A DNA stretch of 64,000 nt, taken from positions 6,829 to 70,828 of the forward strand of contig CAVLCC010000002.1 of the NCBI GenBank assembly GCA_963661535.1, in the 5' to 3' direction. The DNA comes from CAVLCC01 sp963661535. GTDB taxonomy: Bacteria > Actinomycetota > Coriobacteriia > Coriobacteriales > CADBOM01. Both the position numbers and the translations under genes were made by a program. Numbering within the stretch: position 1 is the first letter of the stretch; every line of letters starts with the position of its first letter. The notes beneath the pieces were generated by a model. The model was not told the origin of the DNA. It saw only the letters and a program-made list of their open reading frames with translations, and ran no database searches. Below, in pieces: positions 26,360 to 34,864 of this stretch.

Positions 26360-27295
26360 CTACTCGTCGCTTTTCCCTTTAACAGTTCTTGCAATTTTAT
26401 CGCCAATGCTCATTTGCTTGCGCCTATCTGGTCCCCAAAATGCTGCTGCCACCATTCCAGGTCCCACATGTGAGCCAATAACAGGACCAATTTTGCAATC
26501 AACAACAACCACGTCGTCGCCACAATCCAACATTCCCTTTAAGGTAGACATATCACGCTCAGACATAGAATTTCCGTATACAACCAAGTGATTATCAGAG
26601 CTTAAAATATTTTCGTTCATATATTTAGCAATTGCTTTAATAGATTTTTTGCGACCACGAACTAGGCTGTTAACTGTTAGATGCCCACTCAAATCAAAGG
26701 TAAGAATTGGCTTTATGTCGAGCTTTGCGCCAAGAGAAGCTGCAGCTGGAGGAATTCTTCCGCCACGTCGCAGGCTATCTAGGCTGTCAACTGTAAACAT
26801 CCCATGAACAAACCATCTTGCTTCTTCAGCCCACTCCGCAAGCTCGCTAGCGCTAAGCCCGTTATTGCGCTGCTTTATGGCCTCTAGCACCAAAAAGCCT
26901 TCTGCTATAGAAGCTAACAAAGTATCGACCGCATATATTTCTGCGTCAGGATAGCTAGCCTTTACCTCGTCTAAAACATTTAACACGGTATCAAATGTGC
27001 CCGACAAACCCGACGTAAAGCCAAGATATACAGTTGGTTCACCCGACTTAGCCGCTCTTTCAAATGTATTATGCAACTCAGTAATTGGAATTTGAGCAGT
27101 TTTTGGCTGCTCACCTCTTTCCATATACTTATAAAATTCTTCATTGGTCATGCTCTGACCAAAATCGTCGATGTGAGTTCCATCAGTCATCTCAAATGGA
27201 AACTTCAAAACCTCCACACCCATCGACTCAACTGTTTCATATGGCAAATCACAACAAGAATCAATGATTATATTGCACTTATGTTTTGGCATCAT
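26360..27295 (-). CDS. DegV family fatty-acid-binding protein
   Basis: DegV proteins bind a fatty acid; in Firmicutes (FakB) they present it to the kinase FakA for phosphorylation. The N-terminus CNIIIDSCCDLP and the Ser-rich TSGLSGTFDT loop are typical, as is the RRGGRIPPAAASLGAKLDIKPIL stretch near residue 205. Start ATG 27295 gives 311 residues and matches the family. The longest frame begins at a TTG (27334) that has no ribosome site. No FakA gene is in the window. Confidence 0.88.
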   Translation of the reverse strand: MMPKHKCNIIIDSCCDLPYETVESMGVEVLKFPFEMTDGTHIDDFGQSMTNEEFYKYMERGEQPKTAQIPITELHNTFERAAKSGEPTVYLGFTSGLSGTFDTVLNVLDEVKASYPDAEIYAVDTLLASIAEGFLVLEAIKQRNNGLSASELAEWAEEARWFVHGMFTVDSLDSLRRGGRIPPAAASLGAKLDIKPILTFDLSGHLTVNSLVRGRKKSIKAIAKYMNENILSSDNHLVVYGNSMSERDMSTLKGMLDCGDDVVVVDCKIGPVIGSHVGPGMVAAAFWGPDRRKQMSIGDKIARTVKGKSDE

Positions 27296-27358
27296 AGCTA
27301 TATTAAGCCTCTCATTTTTTAGCTCTGCGCTCAAGCTTTTAGCAATAAGAACTTTCTA

Positions 27359-28807
27359 TCATACATCTATTTGCTGGTGTTGAGCAACTAGTCTATCGCG
27401 CATGCCTAACAAATTTGAGTCAAGACCTACCGGATAAACACCTGGGTTCAAAAAGCGCAAACACGATTTGTCTATCTTTTTCATCTCAGAGATAACTCTA
27501 GCTCTTGCGTCATGGCAATTGTGGTCGAGCTTCACAGACTTGCCTCCCCTAACAAGTGGAACAAGCACTTGATGTGGCTTGTAACCAGAAACTTCTTTTG
27601 TTAGAGCATTATCAAAAGGATGGCAAATCTTTTTGCTAGGCTCGCCTGCGCTTAAGTCATAAATCATATCTGCGCGATACATTCCATCACTATCGCAAAA
27701 GCGCAGGATATCTAACACGCCAGGCAAAGTGCGCTTGCCCTGTTGACCCGAAAGCTTAATCTTATATTCCCAAGGGTCATTGTGGCTTTTTCGCAAAGCC
27801 GACATCTTATACACACCGCCTAGTGCAGGCTGATCATAAGCACATGCAAGCTTTGTTCCAACTCCATAAGAATCAATGGAGGCATTTTGCGACTTCAAAG
27901 ATGCAATTGTATACTCATCCAAGTCGTTAGTTGCAACAACACTCACATAGTTGAGTCCCGCCTCGTCGAGCATTTTTCTGGCTAGGCGAGTTCCCCATGC
28001 CAAATCTCCAGAATCAATGCGTATTCCTAGCAGTTTTTCTCCACGCTGTTCCATCTCTTTGCCAACTATAATTGCATTTTTTAGACCTGTAGGAATGTCA
28101 TAGGTGTCCACTAGCAAAATACAATTGTGAGGCATTGCTTGAGCAAATGCCCTAAATGCTTCTAGCTCAGTATCAAAAGACATTACCCACGAGTGAGCGT
28201 GCGTTCCAGATACTGGGATATCAAAAATTTGCCCACACAAAACATTTGAAGTGGAGGCACACCCCCCAATATAAGCTGCACGCGAAGCACGAAGCGCGCC
28301 ATTTGGACCTTGTGCTCTGCGAAGACCAAACTCAGCAACCGGAGCCTGTGCAGCATAACACACTCGTGCCGCCTTTGTTGCAATTAGAGTTTCAAAGTTT
28401 ATTGCATTTAGCAAAATTGGTTCGATTAACTGGCAGTCAATCAAAGGGCCGGTTACTCTAACCATAGGCTCGTATGCAAACATAACTGTGCCCTCTAGCG
28501 GCGCATCTATGTCAAGCGTTAGCTTATATCCACGCAAAAAATTCAAAAATTCTTTATTAAAAAGAGGTCTGCCATCGCTTGCATTTATAGAACCCAAATA
28601 TTCTATATCGCTATCAGTGAACTCAAATTCATCGATGATATGGCTCAAGTGCTCCATACCACAAGCTATTGAATATCCCCCTCCAAATGGATTTTGCCTA
28701 TAGTGAGCATAGAAGCAAGCTTCAGCATCTTGAAGACCCTGCTTCCAGTATCCCTCCGACATGGTTAGCTCATAAAGATCAGTTAGTAATGCAGAGTTTT
28801 CTATCAT
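27359..28807 (-). CDS. pncB: Nicotinate phosphoribosyltransferase
   Basis: Makes nicotinate mononucleotide from nicotinate and PRPP in NAD salvage. 482 residues. It shows the N-terminal LLTDLYELTMSEGYWKQG motif, the FGLRRAQGPNGALRASRAAYIGG segment and the substrate loop GTHAHSWVMSF, whose His is autophosphorylated. RIDSGDL is also present. It follows ricT with a 72-bp gap on the same strand. Confidence 0.95.
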   Translation of the reverse strand: MIENSALLTDLYELTMSEGYWKQGLQDAEACFYAHYRQNPFGGGYSIACGMEHLSHIIDEFEFTDSDIEYLGSINASDGRPLFNKEFLNFLRGYKLTLDIDAPLEGTVMFAYEPMVRVTGPLIDCQLIEPILLNAINFETLIATKAARVCYAAQAPVAEFGLRRAQGPNGALRASRAAYIGGCASTSNVLCGQIFDIPVSGTHAHSWVMSFDTELEAFRAFAQAMPHNCILLVDTYDIPTGLKNAIIVGKEMEQRGEKLLGIRIDSGDLAWGTRLARKMLDEAGLNYVSVVATNDLDEYTIASLKSQNASIDSYGVGTKLACAYDQPALGGVYKMSALRKSHNDPWEYKIKLSGQQGKRTLPGVLDILRFCDSDGMYRADMIYDLSAGEPSKKICHPFDNALTKEVSGYKPHQVLVPLVRGGKSVKLDHNCHDARARVISEMKKIDKSCLRFLNPGVYPVGLDSNLLGMRDRLVAQHQQIDV

Positions 28808-28879
28808 CTTATAAAATCACCTTAAATCTGTTTGCTAAAAATGAGCATTTGTGTATGAGCTACCTTGGAATTTTTATGG

Positions 28880-30427
28880 CTACTTTTGGTCACCTTTATT
28901 TGAGCCTGTTTTAGATGAGCCTGCTTTAGATGAGCCAGCGCTATTGGATCTAGCTCCGCCCGAACCACCAGATACTCTCCTAGGCTTGCGTCGTCTTGCA
29001 TTTTGAGGATGAGAGCTAGAGTGTTTTGGCTTGCTCGAATCTTGAGACGTTGGCTTGTGATTGGAATTGTCAGCTACTGCGCCGCCACTTGCATGCGCTC
29101 GCTTATTCTTGCGCTTGCGACTATCTTGCTTTTTGCTCTCAGCTGCGCCGCCTGCGCTACCCGCGCCACCGACACCGCCTTTATGCGCACCATGAAAACC
29201 GCGTGCATCGCGCTCATTGTGTGCATCTCGTTTGCCCCCACGTTCTTCGTGCGCACCGCGCTCACTGTGACCACTTGCAGGATTTTGAATAGCTGACGAA
29301 TTTTGACCTGGACGCTGTTTGCGTCCATTAGCCTTGCCGCCTCGTTTAGATGCACCACGGGAAGCACCGTCATCTGCACCCTTATTCTTGCGACCACCAA
29401 ACTTGTTTGCGCGCTTTCGTCCCGATCCTTTATCTTTGCCCTTAGAGTCCTCGCCCGAACCAGCATCTTTACCTTCCATATCAGATGCATCTTCTGCCAC
29501 TTGTTTAGCAGGCTTTTCGGTTGGAATTTCAAAACCATTATCTCTAATCAAAGACTGTGGAGCATGGTGCAAAAATGCGTCTTCAGTCAAAACCGTTGGT
29601 CTAGGCAAATCCTTCTTGGGATCTTTTTCAAACCCAGCAAGGGGAACAAAAAACGTATCCTCAGTCTCTGCCATCTTTATGCAAACTAGCTCTTTTGGAG
29701 TGTTTAACTCAACCACTGTTGCGTCCCCTACAGGAGTTGTTATTGTGGCGCCAACCTTAGGAGCTCTCGACTTAAAGTCTTTATAAGCCTCGTTCTCATA
29801 ACGCAGGCAGCACATCAAGCGTCCGCAAGCACCCGAAACCTTGGTTGGATTTAGGGGCAAATCCTGATCTTTAGCCATCTTAATCGACACAGGCCTAAAC
29901 GCACTACTCATGCGCACGCAGCACAATATCTCGCCGCAGTGCCCAAGACCTCCAATTAGTTTAGCTTCGTCGCGCACACCTATCTGTCGCATATCCACAT
30001 GCACGTGCAAAGCAGACGCCAAATCCCTAACTAGCTCTCTAAAATCAACTCTATCTTCTGAAGAAAAATGGAAGATTGCCTTATCGCAATCTAGCAAATA
30101 CTCAACCTCTATTGGCTTAATATCTGGATTGCGCTTTTGAGCCAATCTCCTAAAAGTAACTTTTGCTTCTTGCCCTTTTTCCCACAGTTCTTCTAACTTT
30201 TCTAAATCTTGCTCTGTGGCTATTCTTACAATCGACTTAAGCGGGTTTTTTAGCTTCTTCTCGTGCTCTTCGCTTATTTCAAATGTCTCGCCATCTACCC
30301 AACCAAATATTTTGCCTGGATCTCTTGGAACTAGCACCCAATCTCCAGGGGCTGGATCTTGACCTTCATAAGTAAACCAATAAGTCTTTGGATTATATTT
30401 AAATCTAATGGGAACTACCCTAGTCAT
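28880..30427 (-). CDS. ricT: RicT (YaaT/PSP1) protein with long basic disordered tail
   Basis: The first 270 residues are a PSP1/RicT domain; in Bacillus RicT forms the Y-complex with RicA and RicF that promotes mRNA maturation by RNase Y and carries Fe-S clusters. The cluster ligands are visible as C164-x4-C169-C170 and C201-x4-C206-C207. The remaining 245 residues are Lys/Gly/Ser/Arg-rich low complexity, absent from the roughly 275-residue Bacillus protein and probably nucleic-acid-binding. It overlaps holB by eight bases, an arrangement that recurs in Gram-positives. Confidence 0.92.
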   Translation of the reverse strand: MTRVVPIRFKYNPKTYWFTYEGQDPAPGDWVLVPRDPGKIFGWVDGETFEISEEHEKKLKNPLKSIVRIATEQDLEKLEELWEKGQEAKVTFRRLAQKRNPDIKPIEVEYLLDCDKAIFHFSSEDRVDFRELVRDLASALHVHVDMRQIGVRDEAKLIGGLGHCGEILCCVRMSSAFRPVSIKMAKDQDLPLNPTKVSGACGRLMCCLRYENEAYKDFKSRAPKVGATITTPVGDATVVELNTPKELVCIKMAETEDTFFVPLAGFEKDPKKDLPRPTVLTEDAFLHHAPQSLIRDNGFEIPTEKPAKQVAEDASDMEGKDAGSGEDSKGKDKGSGRKRANKFGGRKNKGADDGASRGASKRGGKANGRKQRPGQNSSAIQNPASGHSERGAHEERGGKRDAHNERDARGFHGAHKGGVGGAGSAGGAAESKKQDSRKRKNKRAHASGGAVADNSNHKPTSQDSSKPKHSSSHPQNARRRKPRRVSGGSGGARSNSAGSSKAGSSKTGSNKGDQK

Positions 30428-31565
30428 TTAAGACCTTCCTTATATCAAAAAGCATCGTTTCTAAAACGAGCTGAGGTGTTACATTATGCGCAATTCGCGC
30501 CGATGCCTTGTCCACTGCACGCTGCGAATCTACAAATTTTTGCGGACGCATATTTTTTGCGGTTAACTCTATAGTGTAATGGCAATCTGTATTAATCATC
30601 AGGTTACTATCGCCAATAGTTACAACCGCACAGTCTCTTAGCCACGACTTAATAACGCAGAATACCTCTGCAAGACTCTTCTTTTTTAGAGAGCTAATCG
30701 CGCGTTTTTGCTGCTCATCTATATGTTTTAGAGCACCTTTTGTCATGAACTCTTCGTTCTTTTCGCGCTCTTGAGCATACTTCGACTTAACCTCTCCTGT
30801 TGGCAAGTCTATTGCTTCAACTATTCTTTTAGCTGCCTCTATAACATCTCCTGCATCCATTTGTGACAGTGTTTCTAAAATCTCTATGGCCACTGACCTT
30901 ATTTGTTTTTGCGCACTCGACAACACAAACTCACACGCCGCCTTAGTAGACCCACCCGACACAGAAAGGGCAATTTTGGCAGTTTGATCATCTGTTCCGG
31001 TTTGTCGCTTTATGAGCTCTATCGCCTCGTCGTCTGGAATCTTTCTAAAAACCAATGTTTGACAACGCGAAACCAAAGTAGGCAAAACCCCATCACGTGA
31101 ACGCGCCATTAAAACAAAGCTGGTGTCTGCAAGCGGCTCCTCTAAAGTTTTGAGAAAAGCATTTGCCGATGCCGCATTTAAAAGTTCTGATCTTGAGATT
31201 ATGTAGAGCTTGTGGTTGGCGCGTATGGGAGCCTTTGTAGCATCAGCATTGAGCTCACGAATTTGCTCCACCATGTATCCCTTGGCACCTTGCGGCTCTA
31301 TCCAATGCACATCTGGATGGGTTGAGCGTTGTATTCGTATGCATGTATCGCATTTATTGCAACCCCCGCTTGGACACAACTTTGCTTTTGCAAGTGCGGT
31401 TGCCATTTCTGTTTTGCTAGATCCAACAGGACCCACGAACAAATATGCGTGAGACAGTCGCCCTTCCGCATGTGCTCCAGCCAAAAATCTTGAGACTTGC
31501 GACTGACCAATGATGCCTTCAAAGGGGTTGGGCTTATCTATTATATTTTGTGAATCCTGCGTCAT
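30420..31565 (-). CDS. holB: DNA polymerase III delta' subunit
   Basis: Clamp-loader subunit. 381 residues. The N-terminal AAA domain has a modified P-loop (G45-PVGSSKT), a zinc module with C64, C69, C72 and C75, and the SRSELLNAASANAFLKTLEEP sensor region. VSRCQTLVFR is present. It lies between tmk and ricT, the common Gram-positive order tmk-holB-ricT. It starts 34 bases after the tmk stop. Confidence 0.93.
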   Translation of the reverse strand: MTQDSQNIIDKPNPFEGIIGQSQVSRFLAGAHAEGRLSHAYLFVGPVGSSKTEMATALAKAKLCPSGGCNKCDTCIRIQRSTHPDVHWIEPQGAKGYMVEQIRELNADATKAPIRANHKLYIISRSELLNAASANAFLKTLEEPLADTSFVLMARSRDGVLPTLVSRCQTLVFRKIPDDEAIELIKRQTGTDDQTAKIALSVSGGSTKAACEFVLSSAQKQIRSVAIEILETLSQMDAGDVIEAAKRIVEAIDLPTGEVKSKYAQEREKNEEFMTKGALKHIDEQQKRAISSLKKKSLAEVFCVIKSWLRDCAVVTIGDSNLMINTDCHYTIELTAKNMRPQKFVDSQRAVDKASARIAHNVTPQLVLETMLFDIRKVLND

Positions 31566-31599
31566 ATTTTTCGCTTATCTTATCTGCTTATCTTATCCA

Positions 31600-32301
31600 C
31601 TAAAACAAATCTTTTAGCTGCTCATATACGTCGGCATAGGTTTTATCAACATCTTGCTTCATAACAACAGTGCGCACGCGGCTAGGGTCGCTCTCTGCTA
31701 TTGCTCTAAATGCCTCATTTACGCAAATATGAAACTCCATAGGCTCACTTTCTAGCCTATCTGGCTTGTCGTGCAATAATCTAGCTGCATTAAGTGCGTC
31801 GCCAGTATCTCTAACCATTAGTATAGTTCTATCTATTACAAGCTGGTTGGTTGCAATTTGATCTGCCGCACTAACTATGTCTTTGCCGAGCCCACGTGCA
31901 TACCCTTGATATGCCATAGTCGAATCATTAAATCTATCACATATAACAATTTTGCCTGCTTCAACGGAAGGTTTTACAACTTCATGAACCATCTGAGACC
32001 TTGCAGCCTCATACAACAAAAGCTCAGTGCGTGCATTAATATCCATATTGCAATCGAGCAAAATCTCGCGTATCTTTTCGCCAACTTGTGTAGAACCAGG
32101 CTCGCGAAGCAATAAAACATCTTTTCCTTGCTCTCGCAAACGTTCGCACAAGAGCTTGGCTATAGTTGATTTTCCACAGCCATCTCCACCCTCAAAGGTT
32201 ATAAATCTGCCTTTTTTTAAGGGGTCAGAATTTGATGCCTGTGCCGCATTTGGATTACAGTTTGTTTGAGATAGTAAAGAAGAGTTGGAAGTCTGCATCA
32301 T
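31600..32301 (-). CDS. tmk: Thymidylate kinase with N-terminal extension
   Basis: Phosphorylates dTMP to dTDP. The P-loop FEGGDGCGKST lies at about residues 36-46, with LLREPG, DRFNDSTMAYQG and the LID region. About 30 polar residues precede the domain, so the 233-residue form is longer than the usual 205-210. Its ATG overlaps the fumB stop region by four bases (ATGA), which supports this start and the extension as translated. Confidence 0.94.
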   Translation of the reverse strand: MMQTSNSSLLSQTNCNPNAAQASNSDPLKKGRFITFEGGDGCGKSTIAKLLCERLREQGKDVLLLREPGSTQVGEKIREILLDCNMDINARTELLLYEAARSQMVHEVVKPSVEAGKIVICDRFNDSTMAYQGYARGLGKDIVSAADQIATNQLVIDRTILMVRDTGDALNAARLLHDKPDRLESEPMEFHICVNEAFRAIAESDPSRVRTVVMKQDVDKTYADVYEQLKDLF

Positions 32302-32858
32302 GCTTTGCCTCCTACGGCGGCAAAGATGTCATTTCCTTTTGAGTCTATAGCAACAAAAGCGGGAAAGTTTTCTATGCTTAGTTTCATCAAGGCTTCTGCT
32401 CCAAGGTCCTCCCAAGCCACAACTTCTGCCGACTTAACACATTTTGCTAAAAGTGCAGCCACACCACCAACTGCCATAAAATGAACTGCACCCGTTTTGG
32501 CACACGCGTTTGCAACCTCTGCTCCACGTTTGCCTTTGCCAATTGTTGCTACAATTCCAGCCTCATATAAAGTTGGAGCGGCAAAGTCCATTCTAGATGC
32601 TGTTGTTGGTCCCACAGAACCAAGAGGTCGTCCTGCCGATGCAGGCGTAGGTCCTGCATAAAATAACACTGCCCCCTCCAAATTATATGGAAGCTCGCCA
32701 TGTTCTTTCAAATACTTAACAGCCCTCATATGACCTGCATCACGCATCGTATAAATTATGCCGCTTAATAACACACTATTGCCTGCGCAAAGATCTGCTA
32801 AAGCGCTCTTATCTGCTGGAACATCTATGCAAATTGGCAAAGCTTGCGACTCACTCAT
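32298..32858 (-). CDS. fumB: Class I fumarate hydratase, beta subunit
   Basis: The C-terminal half of the two-subunit, oxygen-sensitive class I fumarase (or the related tartrate dehydratase). 186 residues, with LCAGNSVLLSG, the GPTTASRMD motif and GKGKRG. It overlaps the alpha subunit by one base and tmk by four, so all three are co-translated. With mdh upstream it forms the malate-fumarate step. Confidence 0.93.
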   Translation of the reverse strand: MSESQALPICIDVPADKSALADLCAGNSVLLSGIIYTMRDAGHMRAVKYLKEHGELPYNLEGAVLFYAGPTPASAGRPLGSVGPTTASRMDFAAPTLYEAGIVATIGKGKRGAEVANACAKTGAVHFMAVGGVAALLAKCVKSAEVVAWEDLGAEALMKLSIENFPAFVAIDSKGNDIFAAVGGKA

Positions 32859-33814
32859 TATTTGTCACCTCGCACAAGTTCTAGAGAAATTGAACGCGTT
32901 GCACAACACCCCATATTAATTGCAAGGGGAAGTGCCGCTATATGACATGGTGCGGTATTAACATTTATACAAAGAGCTGTGGTATCTCCTCCAAGACCAG
33001 CTGGACCTACCCCCAAAGCATTCACTTCTGCAAGCAAATCTTGCTCGAGTTTTGCAATCTTAGGGTCGCTAGAAACCATATCTGCTGAGCGGAGCAAAGC
33101 CTTCTTGGCAAGTCCTGCAACCTTATCAAACGTAGATCCTATTCCTATGCCAATAATAAGTGGAGGACATGCAGAAGATCCCTTCTCCAAAACGCACTTT
33201 AAAATCTCACTTTTTATTCCATTATATCCGGCACCTGGTGGAAGCATAACAACACGCGAGGCATTATCTGAACCTCCGCCCTTTAGCATAATATGCAAGG
33301 TCGCACCTCTGCCAAGTCTAAATCCAAGCTCCACAAATGCAGGCGTATTATCTTGGGTATTTGTACGATCAAAAAATGCATCTTTTAGCAAACTCTTACG
33401 AAGACGTGCCTTATCATATGCACGCGCCACAGCCGAGTTGACCTCTGAAAAAATATTTGCAGGCACGTTTTCTTCTTGTCCAACTTCGAGATAAATCCAC
33501 ACATACCCAGTGTCTTGGCAAATTGGAACATGATCTTCACAAACAATATTGTTATTATCAATCATCATCTGCAAGATAGACCGTCCACGTTGCGAGCTTT
33601 CGGTCTTTAGTGCCTGTTTGATTTTGTTGTGCACATCGGGTCGCAATTGAGTAGCAATTATGGGTATGTATTTTTCTACAGCAGCTGCTACACCGTGTGC
33701 AGAAAGCGACTCAAATGTTAGAGTTATATCTGATGCGCCTTGTACGTCTAACGCACCCATTACAATCGTTGTGTCCGATGTTACCGATGAACCTAACATA
33801 CCCAATGCCTGCAT
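32858..33814 (-). CDS. fumA: Class I fumarate hydratase, alpha subunit
   Basis: The 4Fe-4S-binding half of class I fumarase. Ligand cysteines are visible as Cys99 in V-P-I-C-Q-D-T-G, one in the SACPPLIIGIG segment, and Cys303/304 in GCCATRS near the C-terminus. 318 residues, about 35 longer at the N-terminus than typical alpha subunits; a later start cannot be excluded because the ribosome site before 33814 is weak. Adjacent to mdh, so it probably serves the reductive malate-to-fumarate route. Confidence 0.93.
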   Translation of the reverse strand: MQALGMLGSSVTSDTTIVMGALDVQGASDITLTFESLSAHGVAAAVEKYIPIIATQLRPDVHNKIKQALKTESSQRGRSILQMMIDNNNIVCEDHVPICQDTGYVWIYLEVGQEENVPANIFSEVNSAVARAYDKARLRKSLLKDAFFDRTNTQDNTPAFVELGFRLGRGATLHIMLKGGGSDNASRVVMLPPGAGYNGIKSEILKCVLEKGSSACPPLIIGIGIGSTFDKVAGLAKKALLRSADMVSSDPKIAKLEQDLLAEVNALGVGPAGLGGDTTALCINVNTAPCHIAALPLAINMGCCATRSISLELVRGDK

Positions 33815-33817
33815 TTC

Positions 33818-34753
33818 TTATAGCTTAGCAATCGAAACTGCAATGCTTTGAGCAGAGTCTTTAACAGCTTGAGCATCTTCATCATCGAGTTCTAGCTCAA
33901 CAATCTTTTCAATTCCATCTTTACCGAGCACAACCGGAACGCACATATACACGCCATCTATTCCATACTCACCCTCGAGCAAAGCACAAACGCTCATTGT
34001 TTCGTGAGAGTCGGTTAATATTGCACGCACCATCTCAGCAATAGAAGCACCTGGAGCATAAAATGCAGAGCCGGTCTTTAGATGCTCAACTACCTCGGCT
34101 CCGCCGTTGATAGTTCTTTTGCAAACCCTCTCAATTTGCTCAGCACTCATAATTTCTGGCAACGTTTTTCCACCAATTGTTGAATGTTTTGCCAAAGGAA
34201 CCATACCCTGACCATGAGCACCTACAACAAGTGCCTTAATGTCGTTTATGTCTGCGCCTGTTTCTTGCTCAATAGCAAATGCAAATCTAGATGAGTCCAA
34301 AACTCCACCCATACCAAAGATTTTCTCTTTTTTGATGCCTGATTTTTTATGAGCAAGATAAACCATCACATCTAGTGGATTTGTTACGCAAATATAAATT
34401 GCATCTGGAGAAACAGTCTGTGCCTGCTCAATAACAGATGACATAATTTTGGAGTTTGTATCTAGAAGATCTTCACGAGTCATGCCAGGCTTTCTTGCGA
34501 TGCCAGCTGTGATCACAACGATGTCGCTATTTGCTGTGTCTGCATAATCGTTTGTTCCAATAACTCTAGGACCAAACTTCTCAACAGACCTCATGTGCAT
34601 CATATCAAGTGCTTTGCCTTGTGGAACTCCCTCAACAACGTCAATCAAAACAACATCTGCAAGTCCTTTAAGTGCAATTAGCTCACCAGCTGTAGCGCCA
34701 ACATTGCCAGCTCCCACTATCGTAACTTTTGGATATCCCATCTTTTCACTCAT
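33818..34753 (-). CDS. mdh: NAD-dependent malate dehydrogenase
   Basis: Interconverts malate and oxaloacetate. 311 residues of the lactate/malate dehydrogenase family. The Rossmann motif GAGNVGAT is at residues 14-21 and the NAD-selecting Asp is in VLIDVVEG. The malate-specific Arg is in IARKPGMTREDL, and the catalytic His is in VGAHGQGMVP. AAGGAG touches the first ATG; an ATG at 34741 is the alternative start. First gene of mdh-fumA-fumB-tmk-holB-ricT. Confidence 0.95.
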   Translation of the reverse strand: MSEKMGYPKVTIVGAGNVGATAGELIALKGLADVVLIDVVEGVPQGKALDMMHMRSVEKFGPRVIGTNDYADTANSDIVVITAGIARKPGMTREDLLDTNSKIMSSVIEQAQTVSPDAIYICVTNPLDVMVYLAHKKSGIKKEKIFGMGGVLDSSRFAFAIEQETGADINDIKALVVGAHGQGMVPLAKHSTIGGKTLPEIMSAEQIERVCKRTINGGAEVVEHLKTGSAFYAPGASIAEMVRAILTDSHETMSVCALLEGEYGIDGVYMCVPVVLGKDGIEKIVELELDDEDAQAVKDSAQSIAVSIAKL

Positions 34754-34797
34754 CTCCTTGTATATAAATTTTTTGTAAATTAAAACCTTGTATTTTG

Positions 34798-34814
34798 TGA
34801 GCTCTTTGAGCTCA
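34798..34814. repeat. Perfect 7-bp hairpin downstream of topA
   Basis: TGAGCTC-TTT-GAGCTCA, between the topA stop and the mdh start. No U-tract follows on the minus strand, so its role as a topA terminator is doubtful; it may be a protein-binding dyad before mdh. Confidence 0.4.
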
Positions 34815-34864
34815 TAGAGTCAAGAAGCTTCAAAGCTCGTAAGCCCCTCTAGCCCCAGTTAGCC

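Noticed and set aside
29303..29786. Overlapping ORFs of 128 and 155 residues antisense to ricT
   Set aside because: Shadows of the low-complexity tail and domain of RicT; no ribosome sites or family signal.
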